NCBI GenBank assembly: GCA_963793825.1
Contig: CAWCBE010000008.1
Coordinates: 124,001 to 188,000 of the forward strand
Length of the DNA: 64,000 bases
Origin: RYN-230 sp963793825
GTDB lineage: Bacteria > Actinomycetota > Actinomycetes > Streptosporangiales > Streptosporangiaceae
Direction of reading: 5' to 3'
Shown: positions 16,440-25,578 of the stretch, piece by piece
Layout of the letters: every line of letters begins with the position of its first letter
Position numbering within the stretch: position 1 is the stretch's first letter
Translations under genes and position numbers: made by a program
The notes under the pieces: model-generated
Told to the model about the DNA's origin: nothing
The model's database searches: none
The model's input: only the letters and a program-made list of their open reading frames with translations

Positions 16440-17117
16440 ATGGCGGTACGGCACGCGATGCTGGTCATCGCGCGGGCGGTCTTTGACCTGGTGGAGATCC
16501 CCGGCCAGCAACCGCTCGTGGTGGCCCGGGATACCGGCGACGAGGCCGCGCGGGCGTGGTGGGAAGAGAACGTCCGGCCGGCCGCCGCGGCCGTCTCGGG
16601 GCGGAGCGGCGACGGCTGGGAGCGGAAGCTGGCCGAGTGGCAGGCGGCCACCCGGGTCGAGGTGGGCAAGGAACGGCTGCACGAGGGCGGCCCGCGGGTG
16701 GACGTGGCCCGGATCGCCTTCCCGGACGGGACCGACGCGGTGGCCGACCCGGACACGGCCCACGACTTCATCACCGAGGAGTTCCGGGCCCGGTTCCCGG
16801 CGCCGACGGTGGCGGCCCAGTTCGCCGACTGGCGCGAGACGGTGACCGTCGGGGACCTGCACACCTGGGTGGCCTGGCTGTTCAGCGGAGCCGACCAGAT
16901 GCCGGTGGACATCGGCCTGCCCCGCTCCCAGTTCGGCTACCCGGTCCGGGAGGTGCTCGGCTGCCTGGACCGGCTGGCGCTGGACGGCTGGCAGATCGTC
17001 TCGGTCTCCGAGGACCGCAGCGTCCATCTGGACGGGCGTCCCGGGCACCCCGACGGCGACCCGGCCGCGGATCCCGGCGTCGGCGTGGTGCGTTACCTGC
17101 TCAGCCGGGCCGCCTGA
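16440..17117 (+). CDS. Conserved hypothetical protein
   Basis: 225 aa soluble protein beginning MAVRHAMLVIARAVFDLVEI, with GGAGG 4 bases before the ATG. No signal peptide or long hydrophobic segment. Recognisable blocks are acidic and Trp-rich (DEAARAWWEENVRPAA, CLDRLALDGWQIVSVSEDR). The last block, LDGWQIVSVSED, resembles the end of DUF4177-like small domains, but this is only an impression. Downstream of the dioxygenase on the same strand. Function unknown. Confidence 0.7.
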   Translation: MAVRHAMLVIARAVFDLVEIPGQQPLVVARDTGDEAARAWWEENVRPAAAAVSGRSGDGWERKLAEWQAATRVEVGKERLHEGGPRVDVARIAFPDGTDAVADPDTAHDFITEEFRARFPAPTVAAQFADWRETVTVGDLHTWVAWLFSGADQMPVDIGLPRSQFGYPVREVLGCLDRLALDGWQIVSVSEDRSVHLDGRPGHPDGDPAADPGVGVVRYLLSRAA

Positions 17118-17168
17118 GGTCCTCGGCCGGCGCCTGGCGGGCGGCCCCATGCCGGAGGCGGGCGCCCG

Positions 17169-19310
17169 CTACTGACGACGGCCGGGCCGGATCTCCTGCC
17201 CTCCCCAAGGCGGCATCGTGAGGCGGGTGAGCTGGGCGCTGTAGACGTTGACGGCGCCGCCGCCCGGGGTCCAGACCCGCACCTCTATCCGCTGGGCCTG
17301 CGGGCCGCCGCCGAACTTGGCCAGGAACGGGCCCCAGCCGCGGTACAGGAAATTCGGGTAGTTCCCGGCCGCCACGCCGAGCGTGACTGTCTGGATGCCG
17401 TCCGTTCGGGGCAGGCTCTGCCGGGCCAGCAGCACGTTGCTGGTGTTGTCCCACACCTCCACGTTGACCGGGCCGGTGGCCGACAAGGTCACCGCGGCCC
17501 GGAACCGGCCCGGCCAGCGCCGCCATTCCAGCCGGTCGGCCACGTACCCGGGACGGCCGGTGGACCCGGCGTGCCAGCTGCCCGGTGGCCCGGCGAGCAC
17601 GGGGTGCCCGGCGGCGCCGGGGGCCGTCCAGGCCGGGAGCGGGCGGGTCCCGGCCGGCACGCGCAGCCGGCGGGTGCCGGGCGGGGGAGTCCAGCGGAAC
17701 GCCCACACGCCGTTCGCGTCGGTTACCAGCGTGGCGTGCATCGGCCCGGCCAGCTGGCCGGCGAACACCATCGCATCGTCCGTCTGCTGGGTCTCGATGC
17801 CGGACCACGGGGCGAAGATGAACCAGTCCTGGCCTGGCTGGATGGGCAGGTACCCGTTCAGCGGGCGGACGTCGAGCCGGGTGGCGAAGCGGCCCACCAC
17901 GCCCTGGGAGGCGAACACGGCGGCGGACGCGGGGATGCGCGCCTGCAGCGCGGCCAGCGTGGCCGCCGTGGCCGGCGGCACCCGCAGCCACTGGGCCGGG
18001 GTGCGCGGGACCCAGACCGCGGCCCAGCCGACCGCCTGGGCCACTACCAGCCCGGTGAGCAGCAGGCCGAGCCGCCGCCGCCGCGCGGTCACCCAGGCCA
18101 GCACGGCCACCGTGCCCGCCGGGAGCAGCACGTAGATGGGCAGGCTCTGGAACAGCGGCTCGGCGAACAGGAACCCGCGGAACAGGTCGTTGGCCAGGAT
18201 GACCACCACCATCAGCGGCAGCAGCGGCAGGTAAGCCAGCCCGAGCAGCCCGGACGGGGCCAGGTTGGCCCACAGGTCGATCCGCTTGGACCACAGCCTG
18301 GCCGCCACCGCGGCCGGGTGGGTGACCAGGCCCTTGGCCAGCGCGGGCAGGGTGAGGGTCCCCGCGAACCCGGGCGCGGCCAGGTACGCGTAGGCCTGCA
18401 GGCCATGTCCCGAGCCCTTGTTGCCGTGGATCACCGAGATGAACAGCACGGCCGACACGCCGAGCGCGGCCAGCGCCGCGCCGCGCAGGCGGGCGGCCCG
18501 GCCGTGGCCGGCCAGCAGCAGCCCGGCCCCCAGCCCGAAGACGTACGTGCCCGCGACGTCCCCGCAGGCGAGGAGCGGCAGGACCCACACCCATGCCCGG
18601 CGCCGGCCGTTGGCCAGATCCCAGGCCAGCAGGGCGATGAACAGGACGGCCAGGCACTCGGCGTGGAAGTCGAAGGACACCGACCACCACGACCACGGAT
18701 TGATGACCAGCAGCACCAGCCCGGCCCCGGCCAGGGCTCTGCTCGCCCGGGGGGACGACCCCCCGCAGCCCCCCGGGGATGGCCGGCTCGGAGGGGACAC
18801 GGCTTCGCCGCGCCCCGCCTCGCCGGCTCTGCTCGCCCGGGGGGACGACCCCCCGCAGCCCCCCGGGGATGGCCGGCTCGGAGGGGACACGGCTTCGCCG
18901 CGCCCCGCCTCGCCGGCCAGCTGGCAGATCCAGAGGAAGGCGACGAGTTCCGCGCCGACCACGCCGATGTCCTGCAGCCACAGCAGCGCTACCCCGCTGG
19001 GGAAGACCCAGTACAGCAGGGCAATGGGCCACATGAGGAACTCGGCGTGGTTCTGCCAGAAGGTGAAGTTGCCCACCGTGTCGTACGGGTTCAGGTGGCC
19101 ATGCGCGATCAGGTACCAGGCCTGCTGGTACTGCGCGAAGTCTGGGGTGAGCGCGAAGCGGTGATAGAGCAGCGCGCTCCACGCCGCGAACCCGGCCAGC
19201 TTGGCCGCGAGCACCAGGCAGCCGATCCGGCGCAGCCGGCGCAGGGCCCCGGGCGGGCCCGGCGGGGCGGCTGGGGTGACGGGTGTGGTCGCGACCGTGA
19301 CCCCGCTCAT
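17169..19310 (-). CDS. DUF2079 polytopic membrane protein carrying two in-frame repeat elements
   Basis: 713 aa. About ten hydrophobic segments in the first 450 residues with the DUF2079 hallmark FDFHAECLAVLFIALLAWDL and HGHLNPYDTVGNFTFWQNH, then a soluble C-terminal beta-rich domain of about 230 aa (VNVEVWDNTSNVLLARQSL). DUF2079 proteins are GT-C-like envelope proteins of unknown substrate. Residues 133-192 are two identical 30-residue blocks starting GEAGRGEAVSPPSRPS, a foreign Pro/Gly/Ser insert between two membrane segments, encoded by a 90-bp perfect tandem duplication. The start ATG overlaps the upstream stop by 4 bases (ATGA). Last gene of the envelope operon. Confidence 0.85.
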   Translation of the reverse strand: MSGVTVATTPVTPAAPPGPPGALRRLRRIGCLVLAAKLAGFAAWSALLYHRFALTPDFAQYQQAWYLIAHGHLNPYDTVGNFTFWQNHAEFLMWPIALLYWVFPSGVALLWLQDIGVVGAELVAFLWICQLAGEAGRGEAVSPPSRPSPGGCGGSSPRASRAGEAGRGEAVSPPSRPSPGGCGGSSPRASRALAGAGLVLLVINPWSWWSVSFDFHAECLAVLFIALLAWDLANGRRRAWVWVLPLLACGDVAGTYVFGLGAGLLLAGHGRAARLRGAALAALGVSAVLFISVIHGNKGSGHGLQAYAYLAAPGFAGTLTLPALAKGLVTHPAAVAARLWSKRIDLWANLAPSGLLGLAYLPLLPLMVVVILANDLFRGFLFAEPLFQSLPIYVLLPAGTVAVLAWVTARRRRLGLLLTGLVVAQAVGWAAVWVPRTPAQWLRVPPATAATLAALQARIPASAAVFASQGVVGRFATRLDVRPLNGYLPIQPGQDWFIFAPWSGIETQQTDDAMVFAGQLAGPMHATLVTDANGVWAFRWTPPPGTRRLRVPAGTRPLPAWTAPGAAGHPVLAGPPGSWHAGSTGRPGYVADRLEWRRWPGRFRAAVTLSATGPVNVEVWDNTSNVLLARQSLPRTDGIQTVTLGVAAGNYPNFLYRGWGPFLAKFGGGPQAQRIEVRVWTPGGGAVNVYSAQLTRLTMPPWGGQEIRPGRRQ
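18735..18914 (+). repeat. Dispersed GC-rich element, copy A: perfect 2 x 90 bp tandem
   Basis: Two identical 90-bp units (18735-18824, 18825-18914), each with a 42-bp head starting GGCTCTGCTCGCCCGGGGGG and a 48-bp tail containing GGAGGGGACACGGCTTCGCC. The head holds a CGGGGGG/CCCCCCG hairpin; the tail holds GCCG/CGGC-centred dyads. Length 180 = 60 codons keeps the DUF2079 frame open. Related copies lie at 44557-44772, 47551-47640 and 60751-60855. Confidence 0.9.
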
Positions 19311-21451
19311 GAGCGGAACCTGATCGCCAGGATCGGCGAGTAGCCGTAGGGGTAGAACTGCTCCGTCTTGACCAGGTTGGCCTCGAAGTAGACCGGGTCG
19401 GCGTTGGCCACCGGCGAGCGGATCGTGAACGTGGCCACGCCCTCGGCGTTGGTGAGCGCCTGCACCGGGGTCCGGCCCGGCGGAGCGGAGTTGATCACCG
19501 CCTGGGAGTACTCCAGGCCGCGCTGGTCGTAGATGACCTGTCCCAGGTAGACCGGCACGTTGGCCACCCGTACCGGCTGGTCGAGCCGGTTCACGATCTC
19601 GGCGTGCACGGTGATCTGCTGGCCGCGGTTGACCGGGTGGTCGATCGTGGCGGGCTGCAGCACCACCCGCCACACGCTGGCCACGTACGCGCTGGTCCGG
19701 CTGACCGACGCCGGGTCCTGCGCAAACGCCAGCACCTGGAACCCAGTGCCGATCGACGGCATGGCCAGGTAGCTGGGCGCCACGATCGTGTACCGGGCCT
19801 GCTGGTGCGGCCCCAGCACGGCCGGACCGTGCAACCGCCGCCAGAAGGCGGTCATGCTGGAGCCGTTCTCGATGGTGAACGCCGGCCGGACCGGCCGGCC
19901 GGTGACGTTGCTGACCGCCAGCGTCAGCTGCTGCACGGTGGCCAGCTGGCCCGTGGTCCGGACCGCCCGGATGGCGAGCTGCAACGGGCTGGCCGCGGTC
20001 AGTGCCATGGCCACCGCCGCGGCACACGCGGCGCCGCTGACGCCGCCCACCCAGGCCCAGTGGCGCGAGCACCGCCCCGGCGGCCGGGTGGTGGTCGCGG
20101 CGGCGGCGATCGCGGCTGGGAGCAGCATCACCAGGTAGCTGCCGAAGGACCGGGTGGCGAAGAACAGCGCCAGTGACGGCAGCAGGAAGGCCGCCGGCTT
20201 GAGCACCGGGTACGCGGCCAGGTAGCAGGCCAGGGCAGCGGCGAACACGACCAGCGCCGCGATGCTGAACGCGCGCAGTGAGCCGCCGCCGACCGGGATG
20301 GACAGGCTGAGGCTGACCAGTCCCTGCCCGGCCGGCACCGCGTGCGCGGAGAACGGGATGAGAACGCCGCGCAGCCATGCGCCGGGCGCCTGGACCAGGT
20401 AGGGGAGGTTCGGCAGGCAGAAGGCGGCCAGCGCCAGGCCGGCGTACCGCAGGCCGTCCCGGGCCGCCCCGGCCCGGCCGCGGCCCCGGCCCCGGGCCTC
20501 GGCCACGATGCCGGCCAGCACGAACGGGGCGACCAGCCAGGGGGTCTGCTTGACCGCCATGGCCAGCCCGAGCAGCACCGGGCCGCGCCAGGCGGCCGGC
20601 CCGCGGCGAGTGCCGAACGTGTCCCACCGGACCGCCGCCCCGACCAGCAACGGGACGAACAAGAAGTCGGTCACCCCGCCCACCGCATAGCCGATGAACA
20701 CATCCATGCTGGCCACCACGGCCACCAGCGGGGCCAGCCGCCGGGGCAGCACCGCGAACAGGATCACCGCGCCCGCCGCCCAGGCGGCCACGTCGACCCA
20801 GACGGCGGCCTGGGCGGCCACCCCGAGTGCGAGTACCGGCAGGTACGCCTCGAAGGACAGCGCCGGGTAGGAAAGCGAGGTCACCGGGTGGCCGTTGAGC
20901 AGGAAGGTGTAGCCGTTCGGTGAGACGTGGAAGAGCGGGAAAGCGGCGGCCATCGAGTGCAGGTATGGGTTGATGCCGTGCAGCGCCAGCTGGGCGGCGT
21001 ACTGGTCGAAGGCGATCTCGTCGGTCCCGTAGTCCGGGGACGTGTAGACCTGGAAGTAGCTCCACAGCGCCAGCCCGGCCAGCACCGCAGCGAGAACCGC
21101 CCAGTCGGCCCGGCGCAGCGCGCGGGCGGAGCCCGCGCCGGGAAGCCAGCCGGTCACGATGACCACCAGGCCGGCGAGCCCCAACGCGGCCACCGGCAGG
21201 GCCAGCCACGGAGCCAGGGTCAGGTAGCCGGAGAGCCGGAAGGCCCAGGCCACGACCGAGGCCCCGGCCAGCGTGCGCAGCGCACGGCCGGCCCAGTCGG
21301 TGTCGTCGGGGTCCGCCGGGCCCGTGCTGGCCTGGCCCGTGCTGGCCGGGCCGGCGCTTCCTGGGTGGGTGCGTCCCGGGACGGGCCGGGTGAGCAGGCC
21401 GGCGGCCGACCGCCCGGGAGAGCGGTGCCGCCCCTCGCTGGCCGCCCTCAT
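19307..21451 (-). CDS. Large polytopic membrane protein, GT-C glycosyltransferase-like
   Basis: 714 aa. A disordered N-terminus of 55 aa with PASTG/QASTG repeats, then about eleven hydrophobic segments. YTSPDYGTDEIAFDQYAAQL in the first periplasmic loop has the acidic DE placement typical of GT-C lipid-linked-sugar transferases, and VKQTPWLVAPFVLAG resembles the GT87/DUF2029 core. A soluble C-terminal domain of about 200 aa with Ig-like strands (VTGRPVRPAFTIENGSS, EGVATFTIRSP) follows. Fourth gene region of the envelope unit; its stop overlaps the DUF2079 start. Probably adds or moves a sugar at the membrane; inference only. Confidence 0.75.
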   Translation of the reverse strand: MRAASEGRHRSPGRSAAGLLTRPVPGRTHPGSAGPASTGQASTGPADPDDTDWAGRALRTLAGASVVAWAFRLSGYLTLAPWLALPVAALGLAGLVVIVTGWLPGAGSARALRRADWAVLAAVLAGLALWSYFQVYTSPDYGTDEIAFDQYAAQLALHGINPYLHSMAAAFPLFHVSPNGYTFLLNGHPVTSLSYPALSFEAYLPVLALGVAAQAAVWVDVAAWAAGAVILFAVLPRRLAPLVAVVASMDVFIGYAVGGVTDFLFVPLLVGAAVRWDTFGTRRGPAAWRGPVLLGLAMAVKQTPWLVAPFVLAGIVAEARGRGRGRAGAARDGLRYAGLALAAFCLPNLPYLVQAPGAWLRGVLIPFSAHAVPAGQGLVSLSLSIPVGGGSLRAFSIAALVVFAAALACYLAAYPVLKPAAFLLPSLALFFATRSFGSYLVMLLPAAIAAAATTTRPPGRCSRHWAWVGGVSGAACAAAVAMALTAASPLQLAIRAVRTTGQLATVQQLTLAVSNVTGRPVRPAFTIENGSSMTAFWRRLHGPAVLGPHQQARYTIVAPSYLAMPSIGTGFQVLAFAQDPASVSRTSAYVASVWRVVLQPATIDHPVNRGQQITVHAEIVNRLDQPVRVANVPVYLGQVIYDQRGLEYSQAVINSAPPGRTPVQALTNAEGVATFTIRSPVANADPVYFEANLVKTEQFYPYGYSPILAIRFRS

Positions 21452-21472
21452 CGGCCCGGCCGCCGGCCGGGG

Positions 21473-22363
21473 TCAGGCCGGGAAGACCTGGATGTTGCCA
21501 TAGCCGGGCGCCCCCACCACTTCATACAGCTGGTTCCCGCTCGCCGAGACGAGGAGCTGGAGGCAGTGCCTCGGCGCCGGCACCACCCGCCGCACGCTCT
21601 CGGTATTGGTGTCCACGAAGGCCACGTTGGACATCCGGCCGGTGCCCTTCAGCACGTAGAGGGTGCTGCCGTCCGGGCTCAGCGCGGCCGACTCGCCGTC
21701 CGTGCCGACCTTGAACTTGTCCATGATCTGGCCGCCGGCGATGCTCACCCGACTGACCAGGCCGGTGCGCTCCAGTACGTACAGCGTGCTCTGCGCGATG
21801 TCCGGCACCACCGAGACCGTGTCCGCGGGGACCGGCACGGTGCCCGCCACCTTGCCAGTCTGTGAGTTGAGCACGGTCACGCTGGCGCTCGCCGGCCAGC
21901 CGGTCAGCACGTAGAACGTGGTGCCGTCGCTGCCCACGACCACCTGGCGGGCGGGCGCGGGCAGCGGAACGGTGCGGATCAGCCGGGTGGTGCGGCCGTC
22001 CAGCAGTTCCAGGGCGCCGGTTTTCCTCGTCCCGAGGGCGAGCCCGATGACACCCGCGCTGGACTCGGCGACCGAACGGGCCGCGGCGCTGACCGAGACG
22101 CTGCCGGATACCTGCCCGGTGGCGGAGTCCACGTTGAACAGGCCTGCGCTCGCCGGGCCGGCCAGCGCCCACATGATCCCGTTCGGTTGCGGCATGGCCG
22201 CGGCCAGCAGGCTCCTGGGGCCGGGCACGATCCGGACCGGGGCGATGCTGCGGGACCGGTGGGCGGGGGTTAACCCACCGCCGCAGGCGGTCACGCCCAG
22301 GGCCGCCGGGAGCAGGGCCAGGCCGGCGAGGAGGCGGCGGACCGGGGTGGCGCGGGCGGTCAC
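21473..22363 (-). CDS. Lipoprotein with YVTN-type beta-propeller
   Basis: 296 aa. Signal peptide with lipobox LGVTACGGG (Cys near residue 26). The mature part is a run of four-stranded blades with YVTN-like signatures: TFYVLTGWPASASVTVLNSQTGKVAGTVPV, TLYVLERTGLVSRVSI and TLYVLKGTGRMSNVAFVDTNT, i.e. a seven-bladed-propeller fold likely binding a partner at the cell surface. GTG start at 22363 overlaps the stop of the upstream secreted protein (GTGA). Gap to the next gene is 21 bases. Confidence 0.82.
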   Translation of the reverse strand: MTARATPVRRLLAGLALLPAALGVTACGGGLTPAHRSRSIAPVRIVPGPRSLLAAAMPQPNGIMWALAGPASAGLFNVDSATGQVSGSVSVSAAARSVAESSAGVIGLALGTRKTGALELLDGRTTRLIRTVPLPAPARQVVVGSDGTTFYVLTGWPASASVTVLNSQTGKVAGTVPVPADTVSVVPDIAQSTLYVLERTGLVSRVSIAGGQIMDKFKVGTDGESAALSPDGSTLYVLKGTGRMSNVAFVDTNTESVRRVVPAPRHCLQLLVSASGNQLYEVVGAPGYGNIQVFPA

Positions 22364-23082
22364 CGGGTCACCCGCACGCCACCCCCCGGCTGCGCCGCGC
22401 CCGCCGGGCGGAGCAGCGCGCCGCCCGCGAGCAGCGCCGCCCGTGACCGCAGCACCCGGCCCGCGGGCTGGGCAGCCGTGGTGCGGGCCAGCAGCCGGGC
22501 CAGCTGCCGGGCCGGGGTCAGCACCGCGTACGACGCGTTGCCCGGCACCGGGATCCGGGCCGACCCGCGGCCGGCCACCGCCGCGCGGACCATCACCATG
22601 TGCCCGCGCCGCCAGCGGACGACCAGGCTGGACGCGCGGATGGCACGGGAGCTGAGGCGAAGCAGCAGTGGCCGCCCATACGGGGTCCGGTAACTGGCCC
22701 CCCCGCGCTGGACCAGGATGCCGATGCCGCCGACCACGCGGTAGCCGCGCATCGCCGCCCAGGTACCCCGCCCGGCCTGGCAGCCGTGGCCCCGGGCCGC
22801 CGACTGGGTCACGGTGACCTGGACCGGCCGGGTGAACGTGCCCCGGCGGATGCGCAGCATCCCGGTCAGGACGCCCAGGTCCAGCGGGCCGATCAGCTTG
22901 CCGGCCGGGCCGACCGCCTGGCTGGTCAGCACGCAGGAAGCGCCAGGCACGGGAGTCGGGCCGGCGGGCAGGTTCGGCCCGTAACTGGCCACGGCCGCCG
23001 CGGGATCGGCGAGCAGCAGCGCGGCGCAGCCGACGGCCAGGGCCGCTAGTGTCCGCACCGGTGCCCGCCGACATGTCCGCAT
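22360..23082 (-). CDS. Secreted protein of unknown function
   Basis: 240 aa starting MRTCRRAPVRTLAALAVGCA with a signal peptide ending DPAAAVA. The mature part has three Cys (two in ASCVLTSQ and GHGCQAGRGT) and beta-rich text such as TFTRPVQVTVTQSA and YRTPYGRPLLLRL. The tail from residue 200 is Ala/Arg-rich. ATG at 23082 has GGAGAT upstream; another in-frame ATG lies at 23118. First gene of the envelope operon, preceded by an AT-rich promoter-like stretch around 23105-23160. No family recognised. Confidence 0.7.
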   Translation of the reverse strand: MRTCRRAPVRTLAALAVGCAALLLADPAAAVASYGPNLPAGPTPVPGASCVLTSQAVGPAGKLIGPLDLGVLTGMLRIRRGTFTRPVQVTVTQSAARGHGCQAGRGTWAAMRGYRVVGGIGILVQRGGASYRTPYGRPLLLRLSSRAIRASSLVVRWRRGHMVMVRAAVAGRGSARIPVPGNASYAVLTPARQLARLLARTTAAQPAGRVLRSRAALLAGGALLRPAGAAQPGGGVRVTR

Positions 23083-23211
23083 AGCGATCTCCGTCTCCGC
23101 GCTCCCGTTGAGGGTCATGCGGTGACCAAGAGTAACAGCAAATAAACACTGAGTGATTGACCTGGCGTGAGGCGCCCGGCGTGCCGCGCCCCGCAGGGGT
23201 GGCTGCGCCGC

Positions 23212-25413
23212 TCAGCTGCCGGCGATGTTGGCCAGGTTGGCCCGCGCCGACTGGGTCAGCGGGTCGCCGGGGGGCAGGGCGCGCTCACAGCGGGCCAGGG
23301 TTTCCTGCAGCAGCGTCTTCACGTCGGTCAGCCGGCCGACCGCGTAGTACACGCTGGCCAGGCTCAGGCACCGGGCCAGGGTGTCCGGGTGCTCGGGGCC
23401 CAGCACCCGTTCGTAACCGGCCCGGGTCTCTTCGTAGAGTCGCACCGCCGAGGCCATCCGCCCGGCGGCGTGATAGGCGGAGCCAAGGTTGGCCCGGGCG
23501 GCCAGCGTGTCGAGGTGGTCGCGGCCGAGCGCCCGCTCGCGGTCCGCGAGGACCCGCTTGTACTGCGAGAGGGCGTCCTTGACCCGGCCCTCGGCCAGGT
23601 AGGTTTCGGCCAGCGACTGCCGGGTGGTCATCGTGTCCGGATGCCGCGGACCCTGGCCGCGCTCCCGGTCGGCCAGGGTGCGCTGGTACAGCGGGACGGC
23701 CTCGGCCAGTTGCCCGCCCGCCCGGTACGCGGCCGCGAGGTCCTCGCGAGCGCTGAGCGTGTCCGGATGCCCGGGCCCGCAGATCCGCTCGTACTCACTG
23801 AGCGCCCCGGTCAGCACGGTGACCGCGGGGCCGTGCTGGCCCGCGCTCAGCAGGGCGCGCCCAAGATCCCGGCGGGCGGTGATCGCGGCGGGGTGATCGG
23901 GGCCGAGCAGCCTGGTCCGCTCCGCGGCCACCCGCTCATACCAGGTGACCGCCTCGGTGACCTGCCCAGCCGCCAGGTAGGCATCGGCGAGCCGCTCGGC
24001 GATCGCCTGGGTATCCGGGTGGCCGGTGCCGAGCATCCGCTCGGCGACCGAGACGAGGTCCCGCCAGTACGCCACGGCCGGCCCGGCCAGCCGGGCCTGG
24101 TCCAGGCTCTGCCCGGCGCGCACCAGGAGCGGGTGGCAGCCGCCTGACCACAGCACGCTCCCGGCCGCCTCGTGCAGGCTGGCCGTGCAGCACCGCAGGC
24201 TGGCCGCCAGCCACGGCGGCTGCTCGGCCACGCCCCATGCCTGCAGCAGCGCATCCGCGGCCGACCGGGCCGCCTGCTCCTGCAGCCGGGCGGGCATGGC
24301 CGCCCGCACCGCCGCCTGGACCGCCGACGTCATCCGGACCAGCGGGGGCGCCCCCGACGGGTCGATGTCCAGCAGCCCGGTCCGTTCCATGGTCATCAGG
24401 GCCTCGCGGGCGCGGCCCGGGCCGGCGGGCTGCCCAGGGCCGGCCGCGCCCAGGTACGCGGCGGTGGCCCGGGTGCCGAACACGGTTTCCGGGACGCCGT
24501 GCCGGTCGAGCAGCGCCGCGAGCGCCAGCACCGGCTGGACCGCGGCCCCGGGCGCCAGCCGGTCCGCCTGCTCCACCGAGAACATCCAGGTGACGGCGGG
24601 AGCGGGCGGCTTGCTTCCGGGCGCCTGGCCCAGTTGCTTCACCAGCTGAGCACGCCGGTCCACGAAGTAGCCGCGGTAGTCCCGGCAGGACAGCGCCGAG
24701 CTGGCGATCACGCCGCTGGCCTGGGCCAGCGCCAGCGGCTCGTCGGCCAGGTCGGCGACCAGGTCGATGGCGCCCAGCCGCTGATCGGTGTCGGCCGTCA
24801 GCCGGCCCATCAGGTAGCTGAGTGCTTCCCGCTGGCTGAACGCGCCGACACCGAGCAGGACCGGGCCGCGCTCGGCCGGCACCACCGCCCGGCTGGCCGC
24901 GGTGATCAGCACCCGGCCCGCCGGGCCGTCCGGCCACAGCCCGTCCAGGTCGCCCGGGGCAGTCAGGTCGTCGAGCACCACCAGCCACGGCTGCGCGGTC
25001 TCGGCCAGCCAGTCGGTGAACCGGGCCGCCCTCGCGTCCGCGCCGCCGGGCGCATCCTCGCCCAGCACCGCGGCGGCCGCCTGCTCGTAGCCGGCCAGCA
25101 CGGCGGTGCGGCTGGTAGCGGTGATCCAGATCAGCAGGCTCACCTCCCGCGCGTGCCACAGCGACTCGGCGGCGTACACGGCGAGCTGCGTCTTGCCCGA
25201 CGCGCCCAGCCAGTCGGGGGATCCAGACGGCGGCCGGGCGGGCACCAGGGCCACCGTGGCCCCCGGCACCAGGGAGACGGCCAGGCTGGCGGCGGTCTCC
25301 GGCCGCGGGGTGAAGCCGTCGGCGAGCGGGGGGATCGCGCCGCAGCGCACCGGGCTGGCCGGCGGCCCGCCCGCCGGCCCGGTCGGCCCGCTGGCCGGCA
25401 CCTGGCTGATCAC
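23212..25413 (-). CDS. NB-ARC-like P-loop ATPase with TPR tail
   Basis: 733 aa. N-terminal Ala/Pro-rich leader, P-loop LGASGKTQLAVYAAESL near residue 75, Walker B WLVVLDDLTAPG near 160, sensor-like GRVLITAASRAV near 185, helical ARC-like region (EPLALAQASGVIAS), then from about residue 450 five or more 42-residue TPRs of kinesin-light-chain type (GHPDTLSAREDLAAAYRAGG, ALGRDHLDTLAARANLG). STAND-class switch proteins of this type sense a ligand and signal by oligomerising. GTG start at 25413 has AGGTGGTG upstream. It follows the DUF742 gene where a conservon normally has its GTPase. Confidence 0.87.
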   Translation of the reverse strand: MISQVPASGPTGPAGGPPASPVRCGAIPPLADGFTPRPETAASLAVSLVPGATVALVPARPPSGSPDWLGASGKTQLAVYAAESLWHAREVSLLIWITATSRTAVLAGYEQAAAAVLGEDAPGGADARAARFTDWLAETAQPWLVVLDDLTAPGDLDGLWPDGPAGRVLITAASRAVVPAERGPVLLGVGAFSQREALSYLMGRLTADTDQRLGAIDLVADLADEPLALAQASGVIASSALSCRDYRGYFVDRRAQLVKQLGQAPGSKPPAPAVTWMFSVEQADRLAPGAAVQPVLALAALLDRHGVPETVFGTRATAAYLGAAGPGQPAGPGRAREALMTMERTGLLDIDPSGAPPLVRMTSAVQAAVRAAMPARLQEQAARSAADALLQAWGVAEQPPWLAASLRCCTASLHEAAGSVLWSGGCHPLLVRAGQSLDQARLAGPAVAYWRDLVSVAERMLGTGHPDTQAIAERLADAYLAAGQVTEAVTWYERVAAERTRLLGPDHPAAITARRDLGRALLSAGQHGPAVTVLTGALSEYERICGPGHPDTLSAREDLAAAYRAGGQLAEAVPLYQRTLADRERGQGPRHPDTMTTRQSLAETYLAEGRVKDALSQYKRVLADRERALGRDHLDTLAARANLGSAYHAAGRMASAVRLYEETRAGYERVLGPEHPDTLARCLSLASVYYAVGRLTDVKTLLQETLARCERALPPGDPLTQSARANLANIAGS

Positions 25414-25578
25414 GTGACACCACCTAGGTCTGGTCCGGGCATGCCCGGGACAGCCATGGCGCGGCGCCCCGTTCCGCGTGCGGGCTCGCGGAACAGGACT
25501 TGCCCAGGCCGACATGCCGCTGTCGTCATGGTTAAGTTCTCAACTCCGGTGAGGCTACCGAAACCAGGCCGGAAGCGC

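Noticed and set aside
18735..18914. Reading the GC-rich repeats as ordinary intrinsic terminators
   Set aside because: They lie inside genes, keep the frame open, have a second conserved module (tail) and are tandemly amplified, none of which is expected for terminators.
19311..21209. In-frame upstream extension of the DUF2079 gene to 1346 codons
   Set aside because: The extension is antiphase to the conserved upstream membrane protein; the ATG at 19310 overlapping that gene's stop is the natural start.
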